64,000 bases of DNA from Heliocidaris tuberculata (Eukaryota; Echinodermata; Echinoidea; Camarodonta; Echinometridae): positions 32,621,747-32,685,746 of the forward strand of contig CM046833.1 of NCBI GenBank assembly GCA_025618425.1, written 5' to 3'. The position numbers and the translations under genes were made by a program. The notes under the pieces are model-generated. The model saw only the letters and a list, made by a program, of their open reading frames with translations. It was not told the DNA's origin and made no database searches. This document shows positions 11,806-23,600 of the stretch, piece after piece; position 1 is the stretch's first letter; each line of letters opens with the position of its first letter.

Positions 11806-14800
11806 CTGGAACATTAAAAGAAAATTAAACTGTATTTTAAAGGATTCCTTTCAAATCCTCATACAAGTGCATGTGGAGTACCTCAAGGCCAAGTTCTAGA
11901 TCCCCTTTTATTTCCTAACATATATGAATGATATATTTAACTGTACCAATATCTTCAACTTCATTCTCTTTTCAGAAGTGCAGATCAGGGGGTGTTTCAC
12001 AAATAACTGAAAAAATTAAACTGAGATACCAAAAGCCTAAAGCAAAAAAAAAGATAAACCCCACACTATTCATTACCGTAGTCAAAATTATTCCATAAAC
12101 ATTTTAGAAATGACATTCATTTAATTTACCCTGGTTAAATTCAAGATCGTTCAGTCTAGTCTGGATTCCAACACGTTTCCTGTATTCCTCACTGTAGAAT
12201 ACTTTTAGTTCATTTCCTGGTTCAATATCTTTTGTAGTTCGGAAGGAGATTTCACCATAGTACTGAAAGGCTTCTATATTCTGTTCCTCCTCACTCTGTG
12301 CACATTTAAGATGAGACATCCAGGTTTTACGTCCATCAATGTAGAAGTATACTCTGCCTGAAATACACACCTGAAATTATAGGAAGTGAACAGTTGTTTT
12401 CAGATTGGGACTCATTGCTAATGAGCAAGTCATCTCAGATATTTTGAAAACTGCGAGTGAAATAACCTTGGCAGTGAGTTGCTAGGAGTGAGAGTAATCT
12501 TATCATTGAAGGTGGATTAATCTAAATGACAAGTTATAGCAGTGGCGGATTTAGGGGGGGCACATCCAGCCCGTGCCCCCCCCCCCCCCCCCCCGAAAGA
12601 AAAGTATGCATTGTGGCCCCCTTTTAGAACCGAAACCTTTTTTTTTTCTTTTTTCTTTTTTTTGCTTGTCAGAGAATTATGGAGGGGAACTGGACCCCCA
12701 TAACCCCCCCCCCAACTGGGCGAATTATGGAGGTCTAGTGATTTTTGTTTTGTTTTGTTGACCCCCCCCCCCCCCCCCCCCCCCCCCCAACCCTCCGAGC
12801 AACTTTTCGAGAGCTGGCGAGAACAAAAAAATACGGGTCTCCCTTTTCCAAAAGTTGACAAACCTGCATTTGTGTTCCCCCTCTTATACAAAATCCTGGA
12901 TCCACCCCTGAATTATACTATAACTAGAAATTTAATTCGTCACTGAAGACGAATTAGGTGGTCTGTCCCAGAGGCAAATTGCTTTGTCAGATGTGATAAT
13001 ATTTCTGCATGATAATAATCATGATAATGTTGACGAAAATGATGATAAGATGGTCATATAAGTGATGACAATGACGATAATGATATATTGATAATGATGA
13101 TCATAATGATAACAATAATGAAAATCACCACGATAACCTAAGTGGCATAGCGCCCCTTCAAGTTCAATTTTATGGGCGATTTTTTAAAAAGTGCTTGAAA
13201 TGGCATAAAACATGTGCAAAATGAATTTAGGAGGATTTGGAGAATTTCTAAATTTTACGCGCACACGGACGCGTACGCGCGCGTTTAATGTAATGACCTT
13301 GACTGGAATGACAGTGACCTTAACCATGCCAAATATGAAAGAGAAATGACATTTGGTTATGAAGATATGACCATAAGTTGATTTTCACAAAATGGCGCCT
13401 GGATGACGTCACAATAACCTGATGACCTTGAAAAAGATGGGGGAACTTGACCTTATTAGGACTGATGACTGACGAAAATATGAAGAAAATTGACTGAGCC
13501 GATTTTGAGAAATCGGGATAACGAACTGGACGATTTGATATTGCAGGACATGTGGGAGATTATCCCCTTAGCTTTAATACACGACAGGGAATGAGATTGT
13601 ACACAAACTACTGCACACTACTTTCCAATAGACATAACATGCAAAATTAGGCAGTTTATTACATTGTTTGTGATGGTATATGTTATAATAGTCGAAGAAG
13701 ATGGTAAAATGAAAGGCAAAAAAAAAATTTTTTTAAATGGACCCACCGGGAATCGAACCGGGGTCGCCGGAATGGGAGGCAAGTGCTTTACCAATGGACC
13801 AAAATATTTCCAATAGAGATAACACGTAGACGAAAAACGGGATTCTCAAATGACATTTTGTAGTTAAAAAATGGGCATGATCCCGACATCTGATCAAAAA
13901 TTGGAGGGCACACTTGTGAAAGCTTATAGTCTCAGCTATAACATATTAAAATTTGGAAGAAAATCGAGCAGAAATTACAAAGATACTGCTCAAAGAAGAC
14001 GGGAATGTAGAATCAAGATTTGAGAAAAAGTCATGTCCCATAGAGAATACATGCAAAATGAGAAAAATTGACATGCCTCCTTTAATCGCAAAAATACGCC
14101 ATGATCCCTTTGTCAAAATGAAAAATCGTGGTAACTGATCTTGTAGAGAATTGTCTCAGCTACAACATATCAAAATTTGGAAGAAAATCGACAATCTATT
14201 ACTGAAATATTGTCAAATGAATACAAAAATTATGACGTCATTTTTTCAAAATCAAATTTTTGAGTTCATAGGCAAATATGATGACGTCACAAAATGCGAT
14301 CGGCCAAAATTTTACATGAATCCAAATCTACAATTCATAGGCTTTCAGAATATGTAATAAAATTTGGGGGTATCCAGGCATTCTGACGAGCTATGGCGGA
14401 TTCTAGATAGGCATGTTTTTAGCACTTTTTACATTATATTGCCCATTGACGCGCACACGAATTTGAAAGTTTGACGCGCGCGTGTGGCATTATGGAATGT
14501 CGAGAATGACTGTAAATAGTTGGAAATTGTCAAGAATTGTGTCAGGAATACAAACCATGCAAAAAAACGGCGTTTTTACGTTGTGTACGAGTTGTGCGCG
14601 CGCATAACGCACGCGCGGACGCGCACGCACGGACGGACTCTAATTTGATTAAAAAGTAATTTTGAGCATTTCTAAATTTTGACGCGCGCGTACGTGCGCG
14701 TCATGATGCGCGTGCGGATTTTGTTGACATTTTATCTTGACCCATGACCTGAAGTTAATGTGTGTCGAATATGGTTTATTTTTGATGACTCGTTATGAAG

Positions 14801-14989
14801 ATATGATCGATAATGTGATTTCACAAAATGGCGCCTGGATGACGTCACAATGATCTGATGACCTTGAAAAAGATAGGCGCACTCGACCTTGATAGGCCTG
14901 ATAACTGACGAAAATTTGAAGAAATTTGATCCAGTTGATTTTGAGAATTTACGGTCACAAGAAATGGGGAGAAAAATAAAAATAAAGAA

Positions 14990-15025
<36 letters not shown>

Positions 15026-18000
15026 AAAGGAAATTCGTACGAAATTATGAGGTGATCTGTCGATACCGACAGACCACCTAATTAAATTCTTCTTGGCCTT
15101 TGCATGGAATTACAATGATGTATTATGAAATGAGATTTTAAGACTTCATATATGCATGCCCCCTAAATTTTGTTGCTACTGATTCACGGTTGGGGAATTG
15201 ACACATCGCTGATCCATGATCATCTGGCTTTGTATGTAATTGTAATACATTGTTATTTGAAGCAGAAAATTGTGGGGTTACATCTGAAGGAACAAAAGTT
15301 TGTCAGTCAAATACCCTGTAGTACTTGCACCTACCTCCCATGTTGTAGCCTTGAACCACCCTAGATCCTCATCCAGCAATGTTCCTGTATAGGGTCCAAA
15401 CTCCACCCCTTTATCTATCTTTTCCTTGGCAACCACTCCCTCAATGCCATCCTGCGATGTCCTTTGAAACGAGAGACCCAGCGGAAGTTCTGGACTTGAA
15501 GATAGTGCCCTACTCTTTTTGAGATTAAGTGCTGCAAGAAGAGGAGGCTCAGACACAGAGGTACTTAGGGCTTGGGGACTGGCACTAAGTTGAGGTAAGG
15601 AGGTTGGACACTGGTCTCTCTGTTCTTCACACTGGATTTGCTCAGGAGGATCTGGTGCAATATCTGTTTTGCCTAACAATAAAAGATTTAAGTATCATCA
15701 TATGATCATTAGCATCTATGATGCTCACCTTAAATTCTAGATTGTTTTGCCTGAAAGAGGGTAAGCCAAGTTTTCAACATCACCAAAGAAAGGGTTTCTC
15801 ATACAAAATCTAATTGTTGAAATAAAATATTTCTTCAAAAAAGCAATCTCCTCAAGCCAAAAAGCAAAGATATAAAGAAAAAACAGCATGCATGTAGGCC
15901 TATGCCAGACATTACCTATTGATATGAATTTCCACAAGTTATTAACAGCTTTTCCCTGTTCCTGATACATGTATGTTGTTCCTTGTTCAACTGTGCATTC
16001 CCACGCTCTCCTTCTTTTCTCTACTGTGTTTCAAGTTTTATTATCATTTTTATGAAGTCAAAGTTATTTATGTATTTTGAATCCCACATGTTTTAGATAC
16101 TGAGACAACAAGACAGATTCTGCTCAGGACTGAGAAGCTCATTCCTATTCTTTACCTTGCACTTGTGCTGTGTTGCTACTTAAAACTTGTTCACGAGTTG
16201 TGATAGGCAGAATATTGCTTTCTACCACTGGTTCTGGAGTTGTGATGGGCGGGGCATAGTTTGCGGACAAGGTAGCAGATTTGACCCCATGACCCTCAAG
16301 AGTGAAGGGTACCTGCTGGCGAGCTTGATGAATGATACTTGAGCTTCCAAGCACAGGAGCAGAATCTTTAAATTACAAGAGAAATACATGAACTACTTTA
16401 ATATATAAAACTATAAAATACTACATTTCTATTAGCAATAGCAGGAAATCTGTGCACTTGTGTGGTAATACATGTATTTATCTTTTGAAAGCACATGTTA
16501 AAAACAATATTAGTCCAAAAGATTGAGGGAAGCAAAATTATATGAGAGGGGAAAATTATGATAATGGGGAATGGAAATTCCTTTGAAATTACTCCAATAA
16601 AGACAATGATACCAATGATATAAGAGTTATTCACAGTACATTACTAATACAAATCAAAATCACCATCCCTTTACTATACATGGACAATTGTGTAAATTTT
16701 TCTGGGATCCATTTTAGATAGAATTGATAGACAGGAAGGGATGATCCATTTCACAACATACATAATTGGAGGTGTTGTGGTCTAGTGGATGCGTCACCTG
16801 ACCGTGGATCACATGGTTCGCGGTTCGAGTCCCACCGCGGCACTGATGTCCTTTGGCAAAGCATTAATCTACATTTGCCACTCTCCACCCAGGTGTTAAA
16901 TGGGTACCCGGTAGGATGCGAATGTCATTGTGACTGGAATAGTACACTACCGCTTAAAGGTTTTGGCACATTGGTTCGGTAACGGTAATGTATGCAAAGT
17001 CCTCGGTGAAGCTTCCCGCGGTTCCTCCCCGAGGTTTTGCTGTTCGTCGAGAAACCGCGGGAAGCTATCGGTTCGCTATAGGTTCGCGAACGGTAAGGCA
17101 TCGGTAAGGCAACGGTTAGCAAGAGAGCGCACACGCACGAATTTCTTTCGGTGAACGGTGAACGGTTTGGCTAAGAGCGCGCACGCGATGAACGCTGTAT
17201 TGTGACGTAACAATGACTGACTTTGTAAAGCTGTAGCGCATGCAGGAACCACGTTTGCTCTTCCATGATTGCGTCGACGGAACAAATTATTCTGCATTCG
17301 AAACAAATCTGGTGATGGTGCCGATTGATTAAAATGATGATGGGATGGTGGTGTTTGTCATAATGATGGTGAAGAAAAATGACACTTGTGAACTTCATGG
17401 TGACAACTCTTTTTTTTTCTCTCGTCCAATTATAAATACGGATCATTCAAAGGCTTTATTCTTAACCCGCAAATGTATCGCATTTCTCGATTGGTTTAGA
17501 TTGTTGTAAACCTAAAATATATCAAGAAAATAAGAACATACCTTCATGTAAACTGTGTATTAATTTATTTTAAAGAAAATGTTCTTAAACCCCTTTGCCT
17601 GAATTGCGTTTGAAAATGTGTAGCGTACTAGCTTTTAGACAATAGTCGATATTAGAATGATATTTTTAAAATTCATCTTTCAATAACTATTAATGTATCA
17701 TGATGATATGAAAATGAACTATCATATCATCATCATCATCATATGATATCATCACATCATCATACCATATCATATCATATATCATCATATCGTCATTAAA
17801 CTCATAATCATTATATCAATTCATCATGATCATAATTATATTATCATCATCACATCATCATAGCACCATTATATAATCATGATCATCATGATCATCATCA
17901 TAATCATCATCATCATTATCTTGATAATCATATCTTCAAAACAATTATCATCTTCATCAAACGCATCATTAACAAAAAAAAAAATATATCAAGCCAACAT

Positions 18001-21000
18001 TTTCTTCCCTGCCCGACCGTAACTTCATCCTTTCACACACGTGCGGTTCCCTTTTGAAATTCGATCTGTATCATGATGAGATGAAAATAAACTATTATAA
18101 TCATCATCAAATATGATCATATCATCATCACATCATCATCATACCATCATCATATCGTCATTAACTCATAATCATATCAATTCATCATGATCATCATAAT
18201 TATATTATCATCACATCATATCATCATTATCATCCTCATCATAATCTTAATCACCATCAGTATCATCATTATCTTGATAATCATATCGTCAAAACAATCA
18301 TCAATATCATCTTCATCAAACTCATCATTCATTAAAAATATCAAGTTTTCTTCCCTGCCGACCGTAACTTCATCCTTTCACACGCATGCGGTTCCCTTTT
18401 GAAATTCGATCTGTATCATGAGATGAAAATAAACTATTATAATCATCATCACATCATCATATCGTCATTAACTCATATAATCATATCAATTTATCATGAT
18501 CATCATAATTATATTATCATCATCACATCATCATAGCATAATTATATCATGATTATCATCATTATCATCATCAATATCATCTTCCTCAGCTCAACTTATC
18601 ATTCATAAAAAAAAAAAAATATCAAGCCAACATTTGCTACCCTGCTCGACCGTAACTTCATCCTTTAACACACATGCGGTTCCCTTTTGAAATTCGATCT
18701 GTATCATGAGGTGAAAATGAACTATCATATCATCATCATCACATCATGATACCATCATATCATATATTTATAGTTTTTATATCATCATTAGGGGTGGGAG
18801 TTTCGGGTATTTTTTCAATTCGGGAACCCGACTATTTTTCGGGCGGGTTCCCGGTTACCCGAAAATGATATAACACGAATTACAAGCCAATATTTACCCC
18901 TAAGAAGCTACAAACACTGTGGGAAAACTCCTTTGTGTTTGGCAACTGAAATTAAACCATTCGAGGAAAAAAAAACAACAACAAAAACAACAACAACAAC
19001 AACAAAACAGGCGGAGGAAATCGCGTGGGCGCAAGACAGGATAGGCATAAGCCGCCTAAATCTAATCTGTAGAAATTGTCTACCGTCTAATCATGCCAGC
19101 GCGCCAGCGCCTTAGGTAGTCACGCGCGGTCAACAGTCCCCTCGCACATGTTTATCCAAAATACATGAATGTACATGTACTTATAAAAAAGGAAGGGGAA
19201 TACAAAGAAATTTTATGAAGAAAAACTCGTTTGAGAAGATGATCATGATGATTCTTAATAATTTTGTACGGGCAGCTCTTGGGAATTTTGACATCGTGAT
19301 CGTAGAGATCGAGTCACTTACTCACTTTGTACACAAACTTCACTGTTCACACGGAGTATTGATTTGCCTGGCGAAAATGGCGAGCTTTCTGTAGTATCTA
19401 CACTCCTCATACTCTAATTATACACATTGCGAGTCCTCACGCACGCGGTCATCGTCTCACCAACAGTTTCATTCTCAACATGTGATCAACCCGCCAATTA
19501 TTGAAATTCACACACACGTACCACTACTAGTACACATAAAATCATCAATACATGCCGGGTCCTCTCTCTTCGCCAGTAGCACCATTGATATCATCATCGA
19601 TCATCATAATCATCAAAGACATCATCATCATATCATCATTATCAAGATAATAACATCACCAAAACAATTATCTTCATCAGACATCAAATATCATCATTCA
19701 TCAAACTCATCATTCATCAAAAAAAATCATCAAGCCAACATTTTCTTCTCTGTCCGACTGCAACTTCATCCTTTAACACACACATGCGGTTCCCTTTTGA
19801 AATTCGATCTGTTTATACAAAGCGCCTTTCCGCCCAATGCCGCCGCGGTATATGAAAGGAAAAAAGAAAAAAGAAAAAAAAAAAAAGGCGCATACCTTCA
19901 TTGGCTGGCTGGCATATGACTTGTCATGACTTGTTATTAACGGACCGCTCATGAAATGACGTCACAAGCCCAATTTTATGAATGAAAATGTTAATCGCGC
20001 GCACTGTAGACATCCTTTGCTTCTCACAGCCTTGCTTTTCACTTTCGCATGAACAATGAAGGATATTATTTTGGATATATCGTTCATGTACTCTTAATCT
20101 GATTTCAGTAATTGGTAACTTCTTTGCTAAAGTTTCAGGATATTGTGACAGTGTCAGATCGTGATCGTCGATGTTAAAAATACCTGTTTAATAGTGTACG
20201 AGTTGTGAGATGCCACGTGCGAGTGTGGAGCGACTGTTGAATATGCATGAGTTTGTAAACCTTACGCCCGTTAATCGCTCATAGACTTATCGTTCACTGC
20301 AAAGAAGGGGGAAGGGCACTAAATGCAAATTATGTCATGGGTTCAATGAACCAATGAGCAGTTATGTCATGGGTTCAATGAACCAATGAGCAGTCTCCGA
20401 ATAGCGGCAGTGAGCTTTGCTCTCTGTGTATACGAATGTGTAAGGTTATGTTTCACAGTGAGTTGAACGAATCAAAAGCGCATCACTGCAATGGTGCGCT
20501 AGAGCGCTACTAGGTCTATATAGTAAATGGCTGTTCGACGTTCATCTACCGCCTTGTCGTGTACATACATAGGTGATAATTAAATACTCATTTTCGGGTA
20601 TCGGTTATCTAATATTTTGACCCGGGTCCCGAGGCTCTCGGGCGGGACTCGGGTACCCGGTTTTTAGTCCCAGCCCTAATCATCATATCGTCATTAACTC
20701 TTATAATCATATCAATTCATCATGATCATCATAATTATATTATCATCATCACATCATAGCATCATTATATCATGATTATCATTATCATCATAATCATAAT
20801 CATCAGCATTATCTTGATAATCATATCGTCAAAACAATTATCATCATCAATATCATCTTCATCAAACTCACCATTCATAAAAAATACCAAGTTTTCTTCC
20901 CTGCCCCACCGTAACTTCATCCTTTAACACACATGCGATTCCCTTTTAAAATTCGATCAGTATCATGAGATGAAAATGAACTATCATATCATCATCATCA

Positions 21001-23600
21001 AATATGATCATATGATCATCACATCATCATACCATCATCATATCATCATACCATCATCATATATAATATCATCATCATATCGTCATTAACTCATATAATC
21101 TTATCATTAATTCATCATGATCATTATTATATTATCACATCAAGGAAGCATCATTATATCATGATTATGATCATTATCATCATCATAATCATCATTATCT
21201 TGATAATCATATCGTCAAAACAATTATCATCATCATCACTATCATCTTCATCAAACTCGTCATTCATCAAAAAATATCAAGTTTTCTTCCCTGCCCGACC
21301 GTAACTTCATCCTTTAACACACATGTTGTCCCCTTTTGAAATTCGATCTCTTTATACGAAGCGCCTTTCTGCCCAATGCCGCCGCGGTGTGAAAGGAACA
21401 ACAACAAAAAAAGAAAAAAAAGGCGCATACCTTCATTGGCTGGTTGGCATATTTCTGCACGTGTCTTGACATGTGATTAACGGACTGCTCGTCAAATGAG
21501 GTCACAAGCAGGTCACAAGCCCAATTTTATGAATGAAAATGTTGATCGCGCGCACTCTAGACATCCTTTGCCTCCCACTGCCTTGCTTTTCACTTTCGCA
21601 TGAATAATGGAGGATATTATTTTGGATATATCGCTCATGTACTGATTTCAGTAATTTCTTACTTCTTTGCTAAAGTTTCAGGAAATTGTGAGTGTCAAAT
21701 CAAGCTCGTTTATGTTAAAAACATCTGTTAGTGTACGACTTATGAGATGCCACATGCGAGTATGGAGCGACTGTTGAATATGCATGAGTTTGAAAACTAC
21801 GCCCGTTTAATAATCGCTTGTTCTGCAATAATACAAAACTGCCCAATCTTGAATATACAAATTATAACGTGGATGTGAAAGGCGACACTTGAGAAATGGT
21901 CGGTCAACATACACGTGTATGTTATTATGTGGTTACGATCAGGGATATGCAGGCGGCAAGATGGTCGTGAGCATTATATCAAGCACCATGCACAACTATT
22001 TTCGTAAACATCGTGCAATTATCATTGACGGATCCGGAGGGGGAGGGGGGTGCGCAGCTGGCCCGTAACCCCCCCCCCCCCCCTCTCCCCGACGAAAAGA
22101 GCTCATGGAAGCATGTGTGAAGCTTTCTTTGGGGCCGTCTTTAGTGCCCTACCTTTTGGGGAAAGTGCCGAAAAAGACACCTAAAAATGCTACTCACCAT
22201 TTTTGTTTGCTTGTCACAAAATTTTAGAGTTGGTGTCACACCCCTCCCCCCCCCCCCCCCCCGGTAAATCCTGGATCAGTCCCTGTGCAATTACTACAGT
22301 TTAAAAAAAACTTCTATGATCTTTAAATGCAATTAAAAATGATGGAAACCAACATGAAAATAAAACATTAACAATAACAAAGATGGCAATGAAAAACTCG
22401 TTCCGTTTTCAAGCCGGTATACATAAGTGGCACCTGTCGGTGTCGGACCTGTATGCGTGGACAGAAAGGACATATCTAAAGTTAAATTACACCAAATGTA
22501 ATTAATAAACATTAAAATACAGTTGAATACTATCAGCATACATGTACTATTAAGTAACTACAAGCACTTCCAATGTAAATTCGCGCAATGCATGCACTTC
22601 CAGGGGTGAATTTGGTCTTCGAATGTATGTTTTATGAAATGAGTGAGTTACCAAGTGCTCCATGTTTGAGTATGAACATATGATTTTTTTTTAATGTAAA
22701 TATAACTGGCTCAATAATGTGCATATCCTGACCAAATGTGTACAAGGTAAAATAAAAATCGTACGTGTACATCGTGAAACTCACTGTCCCGCATGCATGT
22801 ATCGTTTTGAGTCATTAAACAATGGCGCGCGATCCCGTACATCTTTGCAAAGTTAGCCATTATGACGTCACAATGCTTTTTTTTTTAATAGGGCGTGCGA
22901 CTTTCGAGAGTTATGCGCGCTTGCAGACTCAGCACACGCATCGGTTATTCACCGAAACTAATTCGGTAAGCCAGCGGTGAGCCATCGGTGAGCCAACGGG
23001 AAGCTAGCGGTGAGCTATCGGTGAGGCACCGAACATAGGGGATCGGGGAGATACCGTTCACCGTTAACCGTTCGTTGTTCGGTGCGGTTAACGGAGCGAC
23101 ACCGATGCCAAAACCTGTAAGCGGTAGTGTATTTGTGCGCCTGTGAAATGGCCGCCAGACTGGAATGCTCCCTAGTGGAGTGGAGAATGTGCACTATAAG
23201 TGCAGAATCGTAAATGATCCAATGACCGGGGTAATAATACACTGTAAAGCGCTTTGATCAGTTACTAACTGGAAAGGCGCCATATAAATGCAGGTATTAT
23301 TATTATTATTATTATTAAAGATTTATGACGGGGCAGTAATTTCAATTCTCAGATATTCTCAGACCAATCACCTTGATATACTGAGCGCAGTACCGGAGCG
23401 ACAGGATGAACAGGGAATGCTCTAAGCGGCTGATCAACCATGAACTCAGACTGATGGTGAGATGTTGTATGGTACGGCAGGTCCATAGGATAGTGTGCAA
23501 CATGTTGTTGTTGTGGGTGTTGCTGTGAAGGTTGATGTTGTCTGTTTTCTTGTTGATCTCTTTCAGAGCAGTAGAAACCAGGTGGGTAACTGGGCTCCAT
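10526..23600 (-). CDS. PRDM-family PR/SET zinc-finger gene, paralog 3 (complete, 5 coding exons, 765 aa)
   Basis: Join of 23372..23600, 16156..16365, 15335..15672, 12130..12370 and 10526..11805, GT-AG throughout, phases 1,1,0,1, no internal stop. Domain order equals paralogs 1 and 2: PPGFYC N-terminus with a broken Gln run, two 14-residue repeats, PR/SET domain over exons 3-4 (catalytic-equivalent Tyr at about 318), proximal C2H2 finger, 4+7 fingers. Intron 1 is 7.0 kb, over 0.6 kb of flanking plus a 6.2-kb CACTA-like element; intron 3 carries a Helentron-like element and a hAT-like element. The open coding sequence suggests the gene is still under constraint despite these insertions. Confidence 0.84.
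12130..12370 (-). CDS. Paralog 3 exon 4 (PR domain, second part)
   Basis: Acceptor TTTCAG|GTG and donor CCAGG|GTAAAT; 241 nt. Encodes VCISGRVYFYIDGRKTWM, HLKCAQSEEEQN and ELKVFYSEEYRKR. The conserved EEEQN and the catalytic-equivalent Tyr are retained. Confidence 0.9.
12540..12910. mobile_element. hAT-like MITE with poly-C tracts
   Basis: Begins CAGTGGCGGATTTAGG and ends ATCCTGGATCCACCCCTG, near-inverse ends shared with 3563-3736. Flanks AGTTATAG / AATTATAC match at 6 of 8 bases. Three C tracts occur inside (12577-12594, 12705-12713, 12760-12788). It lies in intron 3 of paralog 3. Confidence 0.65.
12952..15083. mobile_element. Non-autonomous element with 16-bp inverted ends, Helentron-like, 2.1 kb
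   Basis: AATTAGGTGGTCTGTC at the left is the exact inverse of GACAGACCACCTAATT at the right. The right end also folds into a hairpin at 15051-15078 (12-bp stem, one mismatch) preceded by an AAAT microsatellite at 14988-15025. That combination of short inverted ends, a near-terminal microsatellite and a terminal hairpin resembles Helentron-type non-autonomous elements. Two internal direct repeats of about 300 bp (13170-13520 and 14680-14960) share CACAAAATGGCGCCTGGATG and a CpG-rich GCGCGT block. No long ORF. Located in intron 3 of paralog 3. Confidence 0.65.
13739..13805 (-). other. Degenerate tRNA-Gly-like sequence
   Basis: Minus strand shows a B box GGTTCGATTCCC, a D-arm-like GGTCCATTGGTAAAGC and a CTCCCAT loop with a CCC anticodon. 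The acceptor stem does not pair and the anticodon stem has mismatches, so it is a tRNA-derived relic (SINE head or pseudogene), not a functional tRNA. Confidence 0.55.
15335..15672 (-). CDS. Paralog 3 exon 3 (PR domain, first part)
   Basis: Acceptor GTTAG|GCA and donor GGGAG|GTAGGT; 338 nt. Encodes GKTDIAPDPPEQ, LPLGLSFQRTSQDGIEG, GVEFGPYTGTL and TTWE. Confidence 0.88.
16156..16365 (-). CDS. Paralog 3 exon 2 (linker with two 14-residue repeats)
   Basis: Acceptor TAAAG|ATT and donor CAAG|GTAAAG; 210 nt, phase 1 to 1. Encodes a GHGVKSATLSANYAPPIT motif, then ITTPEPVVESNILP and ITTREQVLSSN repeats. Confidence 0.82.
16768..16942 (+). mobile_element. tRNA-derived SINE, 5' half
   Basis: Begins with a tRNA-like head (TGTGGTCTAGTGGATGCG as A-box region and GGTTCGAGTCCC as B box), then a body including TTTGGCAAAGCATTAATCTA and GGGTACCCGGTAGGATGCGA. 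Broken by the CACTA-like element; the rest is at 23132-23317. Confidence 0.8.
18789..20678. mobile_element. hAT-like non-autonomous element nested in the ATC array
   Basis: Ends TAGGGGTGGGA and TCCCAGCCCTA are imperfect inverted repeats, with GGGTACCCGG-type palindromic motifs just inside. Eight-base ATCATCAT flanks both sides, although this is also the local microsatellite and so weak evidence of a target duplication. The interior includes a second copy of the sequence at 21250-21820. No transposase is visible. Confidence 0.65.
20330..20393. repeat. Perfect 32-bp tandem duplication
   Basis: TTATGTCATGGGTTCAATGA followed by ACCAATGAGCAG occurs twice back to back without mismatch, inside the nested hAT-like element. 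Confidence 0.9.
22023..22286. mobile_element. Small hAT-like MITE
   Basis: Ends CATTGACGGATCCGG and CCTGGATCAGTCCCTGT, flanked by GCAATTAT and GCAATTAC (7 of 8 bases). Interior holds two poly-C tracts. Same family as 3563-3736 and 12540-12910; nested in the CACTA-like element. Confidence 0.65.
23132..23317 (+). mobile_element. tRNA-derived SINE, 3' half
   Basis: Continues the SINE body (GGAGTGGAGAATGTGCA, ACCGGGGTAATAATA, AAGCGCTTTGATCAG) and ends in an ATT-repeat tail. Matches the 3' part of the uninterrupted SINE at 32814-33172. Confidence 0.8.
23372..23600 (-). CDS. Paralog 3 exon 1 (N-terminal, Gln-rich)
   Basis: ATG at 23600. Encodes MEPSYPPGFYCSERDQQENR, a Gln run interrupted by His and Pro, HVAHYPMDLPYHTTSHHQSE and a short tail. 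Donor CAAG|GTGATT, phase 1. Lies 7 kb from exon 2 because of intron insertions. Confidence 0.83.

Larger units (their letters stand above)
17700..21350. repeat. ATC-rich repeat array with a recurring conserved block
   Basis: Long stretches of ATC/ATCAT microsatellite alternate with a roughly 90-bp block that contains CCGTAACTTCATCCTTT, CACATGCGGTTCCCTTTTG and AATTCGATCTGTATCATGAG. That block recurs near 18010, 18360, 18650, 19760, 20905 and 21300, giving units of about 300 bp or more. The array lies inside the CACTA-like element and is itself interrupted by a hAT-like element. Confidence 0.8.
16945..23129. mobile_element. CACTA-like (CMC superfamily) non-autonomous DNA transposon, 6.2 kb
   Basis: Terminal inverted repeats of 24 bp with one mismatch begin CACTACCGCTTA and continue AGGTTTTGGCA. 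The element is flanked by TA on both sides and interrupts a SINE, whose halves lie at 16768-16942 and 23132-23317. Subterminal regions (16970-17180 and 22940-23095) carry many short CGGTAAGG / CGGTGAGC-type motifs in both orientations, as CACTA elements often do. No transposase frame is visible, so it is non-autonomous. It sits in intron 1 of paralog 3. Confidence 0.8.

Noticed and set aside
12517..12891. Minus-strand ORF rich in glycine
   Set aside because: Created by poly-C tracts in a hAT-like MITE.
17171..19919. His/Ile-rich ORFs in the ATC array
   Set aside because: Microsatellite translation only; no conserved domain or splice context.
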